Shown here in pieces: positions 1 to 7,493 of a stretch of DNA of 64,000 bases. The first letter of the stretch is position 1. Each line of letters begins with the position of its first letter. Source of the DNA: Pseudomonas argentinensis (GTDB lineage Bacteria; Pseudomonadota; Gammaproteobacteria; Pseudomonadales; Pseudomonadaceae); NCBI RefSeq assembly GCF_001839655.2, contig NZ_CP056087.1, forward strand, positions 3,534,001-3,598,000. Direction: 5' to 3'. A program made the position numbers and the translations under genes. Below the pieces are notes generated by a model. It did not search any database. It was not told the DNA's origin and worked only from the letters and a program-made list of their open reading frames with translations.

Positions 1-390
1 CGATGATTCGCTCCTCCACCTGCCTGAGGTAGCGCTCTACCTGCTTCTGGTCACGGCTGAAGGTGAGCTTGAAGGCGTCCTCCAGCACGATGGGCAGTAG
101 CTTGGCCGAGGGCTCACTGCAGAGGATCGGCCCCTTGAAGCCGGCGGCCAGCAGATAGGGAATGCGCCCCACATGGTCGGCGTGTACGTGGGTAACGATC
201 AGGGCGCGGATACCGTCGGGGGAAATTCGATAAGTTGGTGGTCGGCCCGCGCACCGAGCGGCGAGGCATCGGCGCCCTGGAAAAGCCCGCAGTCGATCAG
301 CACGCTGCTGTGCTGCGTCATATGCAACTGATGGCAGGAGCCGGTCACACCGTCCTGGGCGCCATGATGGGTGATGCGGGGGTACTCCAT
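1..390 (-). pseudogene. MBL-fold/beta-CASP metallo-hydrolase, 5' part, frameshifted
   Basis: This is the N-terminal part of a metallo-beta-lactamase-fold hydrolase of the beta-CASP (RNA exonuclease-like) type; the rest lies beyond the left edge. The first frame starts at 390 and carries the family's opening GVTGSCHQL stretch and LIDCGLFQG. It then runs into a stop just past a run of five G (218-222, plus strand). Adding one base there restores a frame to the window edge that reads THVHADHVGR, the HxHxDH metal-binding motif, followed by RIPYLLAAGFKGPI. The family assignment is solid. Whether the frameshift is real or a homopolymer sequencing error cannot be told from this sequence. Confidence 0.75.
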
Positions 391-699
391 CGGTTAATCC
401 CTTAACGTCTGGCAGATGAATTCTCGAGCGGGCAATGATGCGATAGGCAGCGACTGGATGAAAGTGCTGCGACATATCCTGTATTGCAGCTTGTATGGCT
501 CGCGGCTGATGGCCGGATGCTAAAACCCCGCCCCAGCGATCAGCGCTGCGGGCAACCCAGTGTTACGGGGACTATCAGCTATGGGAAGGACATCAATCGG
601 TGACGTCGCCCGTTGCAGGCAAATCTAAGGGTGCAGAAATCACAGAGGGGGCACATGGCAGCACGCTTGCGGGTGGTGGATTCTGCCAAGATGCAGAGC
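391..699. other. Intergenic gap, no gene seen
   Basis: The region lies between the start of the metallo-hydrolase and the end of ihfB. I see no convincing reading frame, RNA gene or U-tailed terminator hairpin here. A long plus-strand frame starting at 613 is antisense to ihfB and is taken as a shadow. Confidence 0.5.
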
Positions 700-987
700 T
701 TATTCGTCCTCGTCGTTCACCCGGTCACGCAACTCCTTGCCCGGTTTGAAGTGCGGAACGAACTTGCCATCCAGGCGCACCGACTGCCCTGTCTTGGGGT
801 TACGACCGACACGCGGGGCGCGGTAATGAAGGGAGAAACTGCCGAAGCCACGGATCTCGATGCGATCGCCGGTCGCCAGCGCCTGGGACATCTGTTCCAG
901 CATGGTCTTGATGGCCAGCTCGACATCTTTGTTTGAAAGCTGCCCTTGGTGGGTGACGATTCTTTCGATCAACTCCGACTTGGTCAT
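700..987 (-). CDS. ihfB: Integration host factor subunit beta
   Basis: This is the 95-residue beta subunit of IHF, the HU-family heterodimer that bends DNA at specific sites and assists sigma-54 promoters. It starts [11 protein letters not shown] and has the beta-arm DNA-binding segment [12 protein letters not shown]...[11 protein letters not shown] typical of the family; the length is normal. An AGGGAAAAGT ribosome-binding stretch precedes the ATG. In most pseudomonads ihfB follows cmk-rpsA. Here no rpsA is seen in the roughly 300 bases upstream, and a divergent YheU-family gene comes next instead. This could be a rearranged locus or a second copy; only the rest of the genome would show which. 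Confidence 0.95.
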   Translation of the reverse strand: MTKSELIERIVTHQGQLSNKDVELAIKTMLEQMSQALATGDRIEIRGFGSFSLHYRAPRVGRNPKTGQSVRLDGKFVPHFKPGKELRDRVNDEDE

Positions 988-1291
988 ACTTTTCCCTTCG
1001 TTTTCAAGCGGCTATGTCACTCGATGGGAAGGTTGTAGCACGCTGATCAGCTTTTGAACAGCCTAAAAAATCACCAGCTCTGAAAATGTGTATGGCGTCT
1101 TGAATCCATTGCCACTGATTCCGGCAGGTGAAGGTAAGTCGTTGACTGTGCAGCATTGTTGGCAAACGCGCTGATTGACGCTCGGTACCGGCAGGCGCGA
1201 GGCACGAAAGGTGATCAAATCCCCGCGGGCGCCGTCCAAGCAAGTCCATGCAACCGATGGTCAGAGGCCGCCAGCGCCTCAGGAGAAAACC
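988..1291. other. Divergent intergenic region between ihfB and the yheU-like gene
   Basis: The region contains the upstream DNA of ihfB (minus) and of the YheU-family gene (plus). It is more AT-rich close to ihfB (about 1000-1110), as expected for a promoter. I could not identify a clear -35/-10 pair. No trace of the rpsA 3' end is seen. Confidence 0.4.
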
Positions 1292-1531
1292 GTGCTAATC
1301 CCCGCCAGTCTGCTCGAGGCAGATACCCTCACCCGCCTGATCGAGGACTTCGTCACCCGCGACGGCACCGACAATGGCGACGAAACACCGCTGGAAACCC
1401 GGGTGACACGGGTGCGCCGGGCGCTCGACAAGGGCGAAGCGGTAATCGTGTTCGACCCGGAAAGCCAGCAGTGCCAGCTGGCGCTCAAGCGTGACGTGCC
1501 GAAGGAGTGGCTAGAGGAGGATGACGGCTAG
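1292..1531 (+). CDS. YheU family (UPF0270) protein
   Basis: This is a small conserved protein of the YheU/UPF0270 family, about 79 residues, with no established biochemical role. The core LTRLIEDFVTRDGTDNGDE followed by ETRVTRVRRALDKGEAVIVFDPESQQCQL is characteristic. The frame is open further upstream (to 1175), but those residues do not look like the family. The GTG at 1292 is chosen because an AGGAG lies 6 bases before it and translation then begins at VLIPASLLE, the normal family start. Confidence 0.88.
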   Translation: MLIPASLLEADTLTRLIEDFVTRDGTDNGDETPLETRVTRVRRALDKGEAVIVFDPESQQCQLALKRDVPKEWLEEDDG

Positions 1532-1573
1532 TAGCCATGGCTTGTCATTGATTGCGCGTCATTTATACCTACT

Positions 1574-1687
1574 GTAGGGCCTACTCGCCGAAGGCAGTAC
1601 GCCGTGAGAGGCTGGCAGCATGCTTCTGTAGGAAAGTCGCTGCCTCCAAAAGGCGGACTGTTCGCTTCGCGCCTGAGTCCGCCCTAC
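1574..1687. repeat. REPIN-like palindromic element, copy A
   Basis: The element is about 114 bp and bounded by GTAGGGC (1574) and GCCCTAC (1681-1687). The left half holds a hairpin built on CCTACTCGCC-GAAG-GCAGTACGCCG. The right half holds GGCGGACT (1652) pairing with AGTCCGCC (1676-1683) around TTCGCTTCGC. A closely related element lies at 36086-36177. Paired imperfect palindromes like these are typical of Pseudomonas REP/REPIN sequences. Confidence 0.7.
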
Positions 1688-1763
1688 GCAGCTACGCGCG
1701 GCCGGCGTCCCGGTCCGTGCTACGCAGCTACGCACGGCCGGCGTTTCGGTCCGCCCTACGCAG
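1677..1763. repeat. 36-bp tandem repeat, about 2.4 copies
   Basis: Units begin GTCCG(CC/TG)CTACGCAG at 1677, 1713 and 1749 with an exact 36-bp period and the shared middle CTACGC(G/A)CGGCCGGCGT. The first unit overlaps the right end of the adjoining REPIN-like element, so the array looks like a local amplification of that end. It lies in non-coding DNA. Confidence 0.75.
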
Positions 1764-1801
1764 CTGGTGGGGTACTCGCGGCGAATGGTTTGGTCAACGC
1801 G

Positions 1802-2236
1802 TTATCCACGCAATCCCCCTTCCCGCTCCCAGGCACAACGCACACGCAGCGCGCCGTCTTGGGGGCTGTGCAGGCCGTTCTCCGACTCCGCTTCCCAGCG
1901 GAAGGTGTGGGTACCGTTCAGTTCGGTCTCCAGGTGCACCACGGCACTGGCCCAGTAGAGGCGCTTGAGCAGCGCTTCGAACTCGGCGACCCACAGCTTC
2001 CATTCGTATTCGATGGTCTGGTAACTGGCGCCGAAGTGAATCACCTGGGTCTGGTACAGGCCGCTTCCCGGTTGCTGGCAGCACGAAAACATCTCGCGCC
2101 CCAGAAACGGCCAGGCGTCGCCGCACGGCAATGCGTCGAGCACCTGCTTGTTGAGCAGGCGCCGCAGGCGGCTCTCCGCCGGGCTGTCCGACGGCCAGTC
2201 ACGAATGTTGCCGTAGACGATGGATTCCGATTCCAC
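1802..2236 (-). CDS. Conserved hypothetical protein
   Basis: The frame encodes 144 residues starting MESESIVYGNIRDWP. It is soluble, without a signal peptide or membrane segment, and rich in aromatic residues (YEWKLWVAEFEALLKRLYW). It resembles hypothetical proteins I recall from other Pseudomonas genomes, but I recognise no domain and assign no function. It stands alone, with repeats downstream and a REP-like palindrome upstream. Codon use matches its neighbours. The overlapping plus-strand frame (1604-2554) is judged a shadow. Confidence 0.65.
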   Translation of the reverse strand: MESESIVYGNIRDWPSDSPAESRLRRLLNKQVLDALPCGDAWPFLGREMFSCCQQPGSGLYQTQVIHFGASYQTIEYEWKLWVAEFEALLKRLYWASAVVHLETELNGTHTFRWEAESENGLHSPQDGALRVRCAWEREGGLRG

Positions 2237-2355
2237 GGGGGCACTCCGCTAAAAACTGGCAGCCTTCTATCACAGCCCGCGATGCAGGGGAATGCTGCGC
2301 TCAGAACGGTCAGTCAGGACAGTGATGGGGATCATTCAATCGGCTGTGCGATGCT

Positions 2356-2383
2356 CCCGGGCTTCGCTGCGCGCTACCCGGGC
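2356..2383. repeat. REP-like palindrome
   Basis: CCCGGGCTTCGC...GCTACCCGGG forms an imperfect hairpin in the gap between the hypothetical gene and the MFS transporter. It resembles the palindrome at 63298-63328 (AGCCCGG...CCGGGCT with the same GCGAAGC-type centre). Confidence 0.6.
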
Positions 2384-2392
2384 TACGACGGA

Positions 2393-3562
2393 TCAGGTCG
2401 TGGTGCGGCGCGGGCCCTTGCGCATCGACCAGGCCAGCAGCACCATCACCACGGCCATGCCCGTCAGTACCAGGAACGGCACCTGGTAGGTGCCCGACAT
2501 ATCGCGCGCCAGGCCACTGAGCACCGGGCTCAGGCACGCCACGCTGTAGCCTGAGCCGAGCATCATCGCCGTCCAGCGACTGACCGCCAGCGGCGAGCCG
2601 GCTTCATAGATGGGCAGCAGCAGCGACAAGGCAAAGGAGCCGCTCATGCCGAAGCCCAGGGTCAACGCCCAGAACTCCGGGGTGAAGGTGGGCACGAAGG
2701 TGATCATGCTCAGGCTGACCAGGGTCAGGCTGCCGCAGGCGACCATCAACAGGTAGTGGTTGAAACGCTGCACCAGCAACGGCAACAGGAAGGAGCTCGG
2801 CAAGCCCATCAGCATGGCCAGGCTGAACAGCGTGTTGCTGTGCATCGCCGACAGCCCCGCCTCCTGGTAGCGCGCCACCGTCCAGGTCGCCACGGCGTAG
2901 AACAGGCCGGCCTGCAGGGCGAAGTAGCCACTGATCAACCAGGCCCGGCCCTCGCGCCAGGGCAGCCCGGCGGACGCGTCTTCCTGGCTCAGGGGCTCGG
3001 CGTGCTGCTTGGGCAGAAGGCACCAGATGACCACCGCCAGCAGCGCCGGCACTGCCCAGATGGCCAAGCCATAGCTCCAGTCGTCGCCGAACAGCTGGGT
3101 GACCGGCATGGTCAGCACCACGCCGATGGCACCACCCACGGCCATGCTCAGCGAATACCAGGCCAGCACCTGGCCCATGCGACCAGCGAAATGGCGCTTG
3201 ATGAAGCCCGACAGCAAGGGCCCGGCAATGGCGATGGCGGCCCCCAGCAGCACCGCGCTGCCGACCAGTATCGCGCTGGCGTGGCCCACCAGACGCAGCG
3301 TCAGCGCCAGGGCGATGGCGCCCAGGCACAGGGTAATGGTGCGTTCCAGGCCAAGGCGCACCGCCAGCCGGGGCGCGAGGGGCGCCAGCAGGCCCATGCA
3401 CAACACCGGCAGCGCGGTAGTAAGGCTGATAAAGCCACGACTCAGGGACAGTTCCTGAGCGATGCGTTCGATAAGCGGCGCCAGCGAGGTAATGCCGGGT
3501 CGCAGGTTCACCGCTGCGGCCACCAGGGCCAGCAGCAGTAAAGCGCGGGAGACGGGTTTCAC
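2393..3562 (-). CDS. MFS transporter, CynX/NimT (YeaN-like) family
   Basis: This is a 389-residue inner-membrane transporter of the major facilitator superfamily. The opening, with AAVNLRPGITSLAPLIERI followed by a series of hydrophobic helices, is characteristic of the CynX/NimT group (cyanate and 2-nitroimidazole exporters). The length and about 12 membrane segments fit the family. The substrate cannot be read from the sequence. The gene is monocistronic as far as can be seen; a REP-like palindrome follows its stop and a repeat-containing gap precedes it. Confidence 0.88.
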   Translation of the reverse strand: MKPVSRALLLLALVAAAVNLRPGITSLAPLIERIAQELSLSRGFISLTTALPVLCMGLLAPLAPRLAVRLGLERTITLCLGAIALALTLRLVGHASAILVGSAVLLGAAIAIAGPLLSGFIKRHFAGRMGQVLAWYSLSMAVGGAIGVVLTMPVTQLFGDDWSYGLAIWAVPALLAVVIWCLLPKQHAEPLSQEDASAGLPWREGRAWLISGYFALQAGLFYAVATWTVARYQEAGLSAMHSNTLFSLAMLMGLPSSFLLPLLVQRFNHYLLMVACGSLTLVSLSMITFVPTFTPEFWALTLGFGMSGSFALSLLLPIYEAGSPLAVSRWTAMMLGSGYSVACLSPVLSGLARDMSGTYQVPFLVLTGMAVVMVLLAWSMRKGPRRTTT

Positions 3563-3757
3563 AGGAGTTCCTGATCAGGTGGCCAGGTTTAGCCGAGGCG
3601 GCAACCCTACTCGTGCGCTGCGATTAGGGCAAGCGCGACCGCGGGCTGCCCCTATGCACTGGCCTGAGAACTTGCTCGCGATCATTCGCCGTAATTGCAC
3701 CCGTAATGACCACAACGTGGCGCAAGCGGCCGTAAGGCGCTCCCACATGGATCAGGC

Positions 3758-3832
3758 GTAGGGTGGACGACGCTTGTCCCGTCCACCGCCCTGCGATCGC
3801 ATGGTGGACAAAAAGAGCGTTGTCCACCCTAC
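3758..3832. repeat. Palindromic repeat with nested hairpins (MITE/REPIN-like)
   Basis: GTAGGGTGGAC (3758-3768) pairs with GTCCACCCTAC (3822-3832). Inside, GTCCACC (3781-3787) pairs with GGTGGAC (3803-3809). This gives a cruciform-like element in the 344-bp gap between the MFS and SDR genes. The ends GTAGGG/CCCTAC match those of the other repeats in this window. I see no gene in the rest of the gap (3563-3906). Confidence 0.75.
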
Positions 3833-3906
3833 ATAGGGAACGGCCGCTTCTGCCGGTCGATTCACAGGATCCAAGCTCCCCAGAAATCCAAAGCTCGTAA
3901 GCAGGC

Positions 3907-4734
3907 TCAAGGCGCCTTCGCTTCGCGTTGCCCGGAAGCCTTGGCGCGCATCTTCTCGCACATCAGGGTCATCTCGTCATACAGCAGCTGCGGGTTCTTC
4001 TGCTTCAGCGCCCAGGCCTGGCGGCCCTGCTCGTGGGGCAGAATCATGAACTCGCCGGCAGCCACTGCCTGGAAGATATAGTCGGCGATGAACTCGGCGT
4101 TGATCGGCGAGCTTTCCAGCAACTTGCCGACCTGGGCCTTCATGGCGGGCGTCGGGCCGCGGAACGAATCGAGCAGGTTGGTCTGGAAGAATGATGGGCA
4201 CACCACGTGCACGCCGACCTGCAGGGGCTTGAGCTCGGCCAGCAGGCTTTCCGAGAGCGCCACCACGCCGGCCTTGGCGACGTTATAGTTGCTCATGCCC
4301 GGGCCCTGCATCAGCGCCGCCATGGAGGCGATATTGACGATACGCCCGTGGCTGCGCTCGAGCAGCGGCAGGAACGCCTTGCAGCCCTTGACCACGCCCA
4401 TCAGGTTGATCGACAGCTGCCAGTCCCAGTCCTCGAGTGACAATTCGGCAAAGAAGCCGCCCGAGGCAACGCCGGCGTTGTTGATGATGATGTCGATACC
4501 GCCGAATTTCTCTTCGCAGGCCTGGGCCAGGGCGGTCAGCTGGCTGTAGTCACGCACGTCGCAACGCAGGGTGAAGCCGTCGCCGCCCGCCTCGCGCACC
4601 AGGCGCAGGGTCTCGGCCAGCCCGGCGTCGTTGACGTCCGACAACGCCAGGTGCCAGCCCTCGCGCGCCCAGCGCAGCGCGAGCTCGCGCCCCAGGCCGG
4701 ACCCGGCCCCCGTGATCATCATGCGATTGCTCAT
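3907..4734 (-). CDS. SDR family NAD(P)-dependent oxidoreductase
   Basis: This is a classical short-chain dehydrogenase/reductase of about 275 residues. The Rossmann motif TGAGSGLG is near the N terminus, followed by the NNAG structural motif, a catalytic Ser in NIASMAAL and the YNVAK active-site Tyr/Lys. The substrate is unknown. The C-terminal 30 residues are Lys/Arg-rich. The ATG at 4734 is preferred over an in-frame TTG two codons upstream because it begins MSNRMMITGAG, the usual start just before the cofactor motif. Confidence 0.9.
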   Translation of the reverse strand: MSNRMMITGAGSGLGRELALRWAREGWHLALSDVNDAGLAETLRLVREAGGDGFTLRCDVRDYSQLTALAQACEEKFGGIDIIINNAGVASGGFFAELSLEDWDWQLSINLMGVVKGCKAFLPLLERSHGRIVNIASMAALMQGPGMSNYNVAKAGVVALSESLLAELKPLQVGVHVVCPSFFQTNLLDSFRGPTPAMKAQVGKLLESSPINAEFIADYIFQAVAAGEFMILPHEQGRQAWALKQKNPQLLYDEMTLMCEKMRAKASGQREAKAP

Positions 4735-4867
4735 ACCCAACCTGCCCTGCTGGCCAATGAAAGACAGCCCGAGTGTAGCGAAGGCGCAGGCGCCTCCCAG
4801 CCATCATCAGCTTGTTGAATGAACGCACCGCGGGGTGGGTAGGGCGCGGCTCGTGCGACCGGTTATT

Positions 4868-4894
4868 CCTGGGTATCGCTTCGCTCAACCCAGG
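4868..4894. repeat. REP-like hairpin
   Basis: CCTGGGT (4868-4874) pairs with ACCCAGG (4888-4894) around ATCGCTTCGCTCA. It lies between the SDR gene and the end of pcaR. The GCTTCGC loop resembles those of the other repeats in the window. Confidence 0.5.
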
Positions 4895-4908
4895 CTTCGG
4901 CCTCGGGG

Positions 4909-5748
4909 CTACTGAAACAGGCGCGTACTCAGTTCGTGGCTGGCCTCCAGCAGAATCGGCAGGAAGCGGCTCTCCAGCTCCTGGCGAGACACGCGGCCCA
5001 CATGGGTGCCGACGTTGAGCGCCGCCAGCACCTGGCCGGCGGAATCCTTGAGCGGCACGGCGATGGAGCGCAGGCTGACCTCCAGCTCCTGGTCGATGAT
5101 CACCCAGCCCTGGCGGCGGATTTCCTCGATATTGGCACGCAGGTCTTCAGGCGTGTGCAGGGTGCGGCTGGTTTTTACCTGCAGATCCGCATGGCTCAGG
5201 TAGTCGTCCAGCGCCGCGTCATCCAGCGCCGCCAGCAGGATACGGCCCATCGAGGTGCAATACGCCGGCAGCCGGCTGCCCACGCTCAGGTCGACGGAGA
5301 TCAGGCGCTGGGGCGTCGCCGAGCGGGCGATATAGAGAATTTCGTCGCCTTCCAGCGTCGCCATCGAACAGGCCTCGTGCAGCTGCTCGCTGAGGCGGTC
5401 GAGAATCGGCTGCGCGGTAACGGCCATGGGTGTGGACGACAGGTACGCATGGCCCAGGGTCAGCACCTTGGGCAGCAGCGAGTAGACCCGCCCGTCCGTG
5501 GTCACGTAACCGAGCTTCATCAGGGTATGCAGGCAACGACGCACCGCCGCACGGGGAATTTCGGTGCGGTGGCTGATCTGGGCGATGGTCAGCTGGCGCT
5601 TGCGCTCCTGGAAGGCGTGGATGACTGCCAGCCCGCGGGCCAGGGAGGTCATGAAATTGGGGTCGCCGGCAAAGGCCTCGATGCGCTTGGCCGGCGACGC
5701 GATGATCGGCGGCGCCATCGAACTGGGCGCGGAACGGGATTCGGGCAT
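4909..5748 (-). CDS. pcaR: IclR-family regulator, PcaR-like (beta-ketoadipate pathway)
   Basis: This is a 279-residue IclR-family regulator. The N-terminal helix-turn-helix (LTIAQISHRTEIPRAAVRRC) is followed by an effector-binding domain (LPAYCTSMGRILLAAL; IDQELEVSLRSIAVPL). The sequence closely resembles P. putida PcaR, which activates protocatechuate/4-hydroxybenzoate catabolic genes with beta-ketoadipate. The start at 5748 follows an AGGTGA ribosome-binding site; an in-frame extension to 5820 would run through the operator. No pca structural genes are nearby, so its targets must lie elsewhere. The operator at 5777-5806 supports the identification. Confidence 0.88.
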   Translation of the reverse strand: MPESRSAPSSMAPPIIASPAKRIEAFAGDPNFMTSLARGLAVIHAFQERKRQLTIAQISHRTEIPRAAVRRCLHTLMKLGYVTTDGRVYSLLPKVLTLGHAYLSSTPMAVTAQPILDRLSEQLHEACSMATLEGDEILYIARSATPQRLISVDLSVGSRLPAYCTSMGRILLAALDDAALDDYLSHADLQVKTSRTLHTPEDLRANIEEIRRQGWVIIDQELEVSLRSIAVPLKDSAGQVLAALNVGTHVGRVSRQELESRFLPILLEASHELSTRLFQ

Positions 5749-5776
5749 GGCACTGTCACCTGTCCAGAGGGTATGC

Positions 5777-5806
5777 GCGATTATCGAACTGCGGTTCGAT
5801 AATCGC
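5777..5806 (-). promoter_or_regulatory. Palindromic PcaR operator upstream of pcaR
   Basis: A perfect 13-bp inverted repeat, GCGATTATCGAAC (5777-5789) and GTTCGATAATCGC (5794-5806), is separated by TGCG. The right arm matches the published PcaR site GTTCGATAATCGCAC of P. putida over the 14 bases GTTCGATAATCGCA. It lies 29 bases before the pcaR start, where it would overlap the promoter, implying autoregulation. Confidence 0.85.
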
Positions 5807-5860
5807 AAGGCGACAGACACGTTGGAAGGTGGACTGCCTAGAAGCGCCTGGAATGGGCAT

Positions 5861-5900
5861 CAGAAAGCAAACCGCCCCGGGACAGGGTCTCCAGGGCGGC
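5861..5900 (-). terminator. Probable terminator of the ccm/lipoprotein operon
   Basis: On the minus strand, CCGCCC pairs with GGGCGG, with a second inner pairing (GGAGACCCTGTCCC), followed by TTTGCTTTC. It lies about 40 bases after the stop of the lipoprotein gene, in the right orientation to end the ccm transcript. The stem is interrupted, so efficiency is uncertain. Confidence 0.55.
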
Positions 5901-5940
5901 TTGAATATCGGTGCGAATGAAGCGTGCTTGGCAGCGATGG

Positions 5941-6291
5941 CTACTGCGCGTGATGGCGGTACAGCGCCGGCGGCACGCCGCTGCTGTCTACCGGCTCCCA
6001 GGGGCCTTGCAGGGTGCCGGCCCAGCTCCAGCCGCCTTGCCAGCGATAGAAGGTGCGCTCGCGGTAGTAGGTGTTGCGCTCGGAGTCGATCTGGTAGACG
6101 CCCAGCGTACCGTTCCAATGGCTGGAGACGCCCGGTGGCGGCGCGAAGCGTGGATGGGACTTGCTCACCGGCGGCGAGCCGGCGGGGGCCGAAGGGCCGC
6201 CATCGGGCTTGCCAGGCGCCGGGCTATGCAAGGTACAGCCGGCAAGGCTCAACAAGGTGGCTGCCACGGCAGCGGAAATCAGTCTGTTCAT
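5941..6291 (-). CDS. Small lipoprotein of unknown function
   Basis: The protein has 116 residues. MNRLISAAVAATLLSLAGC is a lipoprotein signal peptide with lipobox LAGC (Cys19). A Pro/Gly/Ser-rich linker follows, then a Trp/Tyr-rich C-terminal part (YYRERTFYRWQGGWSWAGTL). I recognise no domain. Its start overlaps the ccmI stop by ATGA, making it the last gene of the ccm operon. Whether it takes part in cytochrome c maturation is not known. Confidence 0.75.
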   Translation of the reverse strand: MNRLISAAVAATLLSLAGCTLHSPAPGKPDGGPSAPAGSPPVSKSHPRFAPPPGVSSHWNGTLGVYQIDSERNTYYRERTFYRWQGGWSWAGTLQGPWEPVDSSGVPPALYRHHAQ

Positions 6292-7493
6292 GGTGGTGTG
6301 CCGTCAGGGCTATCGATGACAAGGCGTTGCACGTCCTGGGTGCTGCTGGCCAGCGGTTGCCCCTGGCCGATCCACTCGCCGCTCTTTGCATCGCCGGCGC
6401 GCGAAATGCGTGCTACCAGTTGAACCTGATCGAACGCGGAAAGTTTCAGCTGCGGCATCATCGCATCGCTGTCGGCCAGGCTGACCTGGGCTGGCAGCTC
6501 GGCCACGGTGAGGCGCTTGGCCGCCAACGGCATCGGCGGCCCGGAAGCGGCGCGGGCAAAGACGAACACCGTATCACCGGGCCGCACCTTGTCGCGCAGC
6601 GCCGGCGCCAGCTCGACCCGCACCTGCAGGCCAGGCGCTTGCGGCTGTGCAGCGCCGACATCACCGCCCTGGGCGCCCAGCTCCTGGCGGGCGCGCTCGA
6701 TACCGCCGACAATCGCCTGGCGCGAGGGATCGCCCTCGGGTAGCACGGCCACCAGGCGCTGCCAGTAGCCGATGGCATCGGCGAAACGTTGCTCCTCATA
6801 GGCAGCGATACCCAGCAGGCCCAGGCTGGTCACCTCCTCCGGGTCCGCTTTCAAGGCTTCGCTGGTCAGGGCATCCAGCTGCGGGCTCCACTGTTTGTCA
6901 GCAGCAAAGTACAGCGCCTGTGCCCACTGCCCGAGCAGCTCCGGCTCACGCCCTGCCACCTTGACCGCCTGCCCGAAGGCGCGAGCAGCATCGGCGGCGC
7001 GCTGCTGGGCCATATAGCTGCGGCCGAGGAAGTACCAACCCTCGGCGGACTTCGGGTTGTTCTGCACGGCCTGTTCCAGGCGCGTGGTCATCTCTTCGAT
7101 GCTGTGTGGTTCACCTGCGAAGGTGCGGGCCTGCTCGACCTGGTCGATGGCGCCCCACTGCTGGTAAAGCAGCACGGCCAAGACAGGTATCAGCACCACG
7201 GCCAGCAGCGGCACGGCGCGCCCCAGGCGGCGGCCCTGCCGGGCTTCGCTGCCGTCGGTATCGGCCAACAACTCGCGGGCGGCTTCGTCACGGGCAGCCT
7301 GCAGCTGCGCGGCATCGAGCGTACCGGCCTGGTGCTGTTGCTCCAGCTCGCCCAGGCGCTCCTGATAGAGGGTGACGTTCAGCGCAGTGCGATCCTCCTC
7401 GGCCTGCACCTTGCGCCCGCGCAGCAGGGGGATGAGCAGAAAACTCACGGCGAGCAGACACAGCAGGCCGGCGGACAACCAGAATTCGATCAT
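6288..7493 (-). CDS. ccmI: Cytochrome c maturation protein CcmI (CycH)
   Basis: CcmI holds apocytochrome c for haem ligation with CcmF/CcmH. The 401-residue protein starts with two hydrophobic segments (IEFWLSAGLLCLLAVSFLLI; LLAVVLIPVLAVLLYQQW) flanking a cytoplasmic loop with a coiled-coil-like ELEQQHQAG. A periplasmic TPR region follows (GWYFLGRSYMAQQRAADAARAF and later repeats), then a C-terminal beta-rich domain. It overlaps ccmH upstream and the lipoprotein gene downstream by ATGA at both ends. The length is normal for the Pseudomonas form. Confidence 0.95.
   Translation of the reverse strand: MIEFWLSAGLLCLLAVSFLLIPLLRGRKVQAEEDRTALNVTLYQERLGELEQQHQAGTLDAAQLQAARDEAARELLADTDGSEARQGRRLGRAVPLLAVVLIPVLAVLLYQQWGAIDQVEQARTFAGEPHSIEEMTTRLEQAVQNNPKSAEGWYFLGRSYMAQQRAADAARAFGQAVKVAGREPELLGQWAQALYFAADKQWSPQLDALTSEALKADPEEVTSLGLLGIAAYEEQRFADAIGYWQRLVAVLPEGDPSRQAIVGGIERARQELGAQGGDVGAAQPQAPGLQVRVELAPALRDKVRPGDTVFVFARAASGPPMPLAAKRLTVAELPAQVSLADSDAMMPQLKLSAFDQVQLVARISRAGDAKSGEWIGQGQPLASSTQDVQRLVIDSPDGTPP

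Noticed and set aside
1677-1763. Possible CRISPR array
   Set aside because: Units are contiguous with no unique spacers and no cas genes are nearby.
1604-2554. A 316-residue plus-strand frame across repeats and opposite two genes
   Set aside because: It crosses REPIN sequence, has no ribosome-binding site and no recognisable domain.
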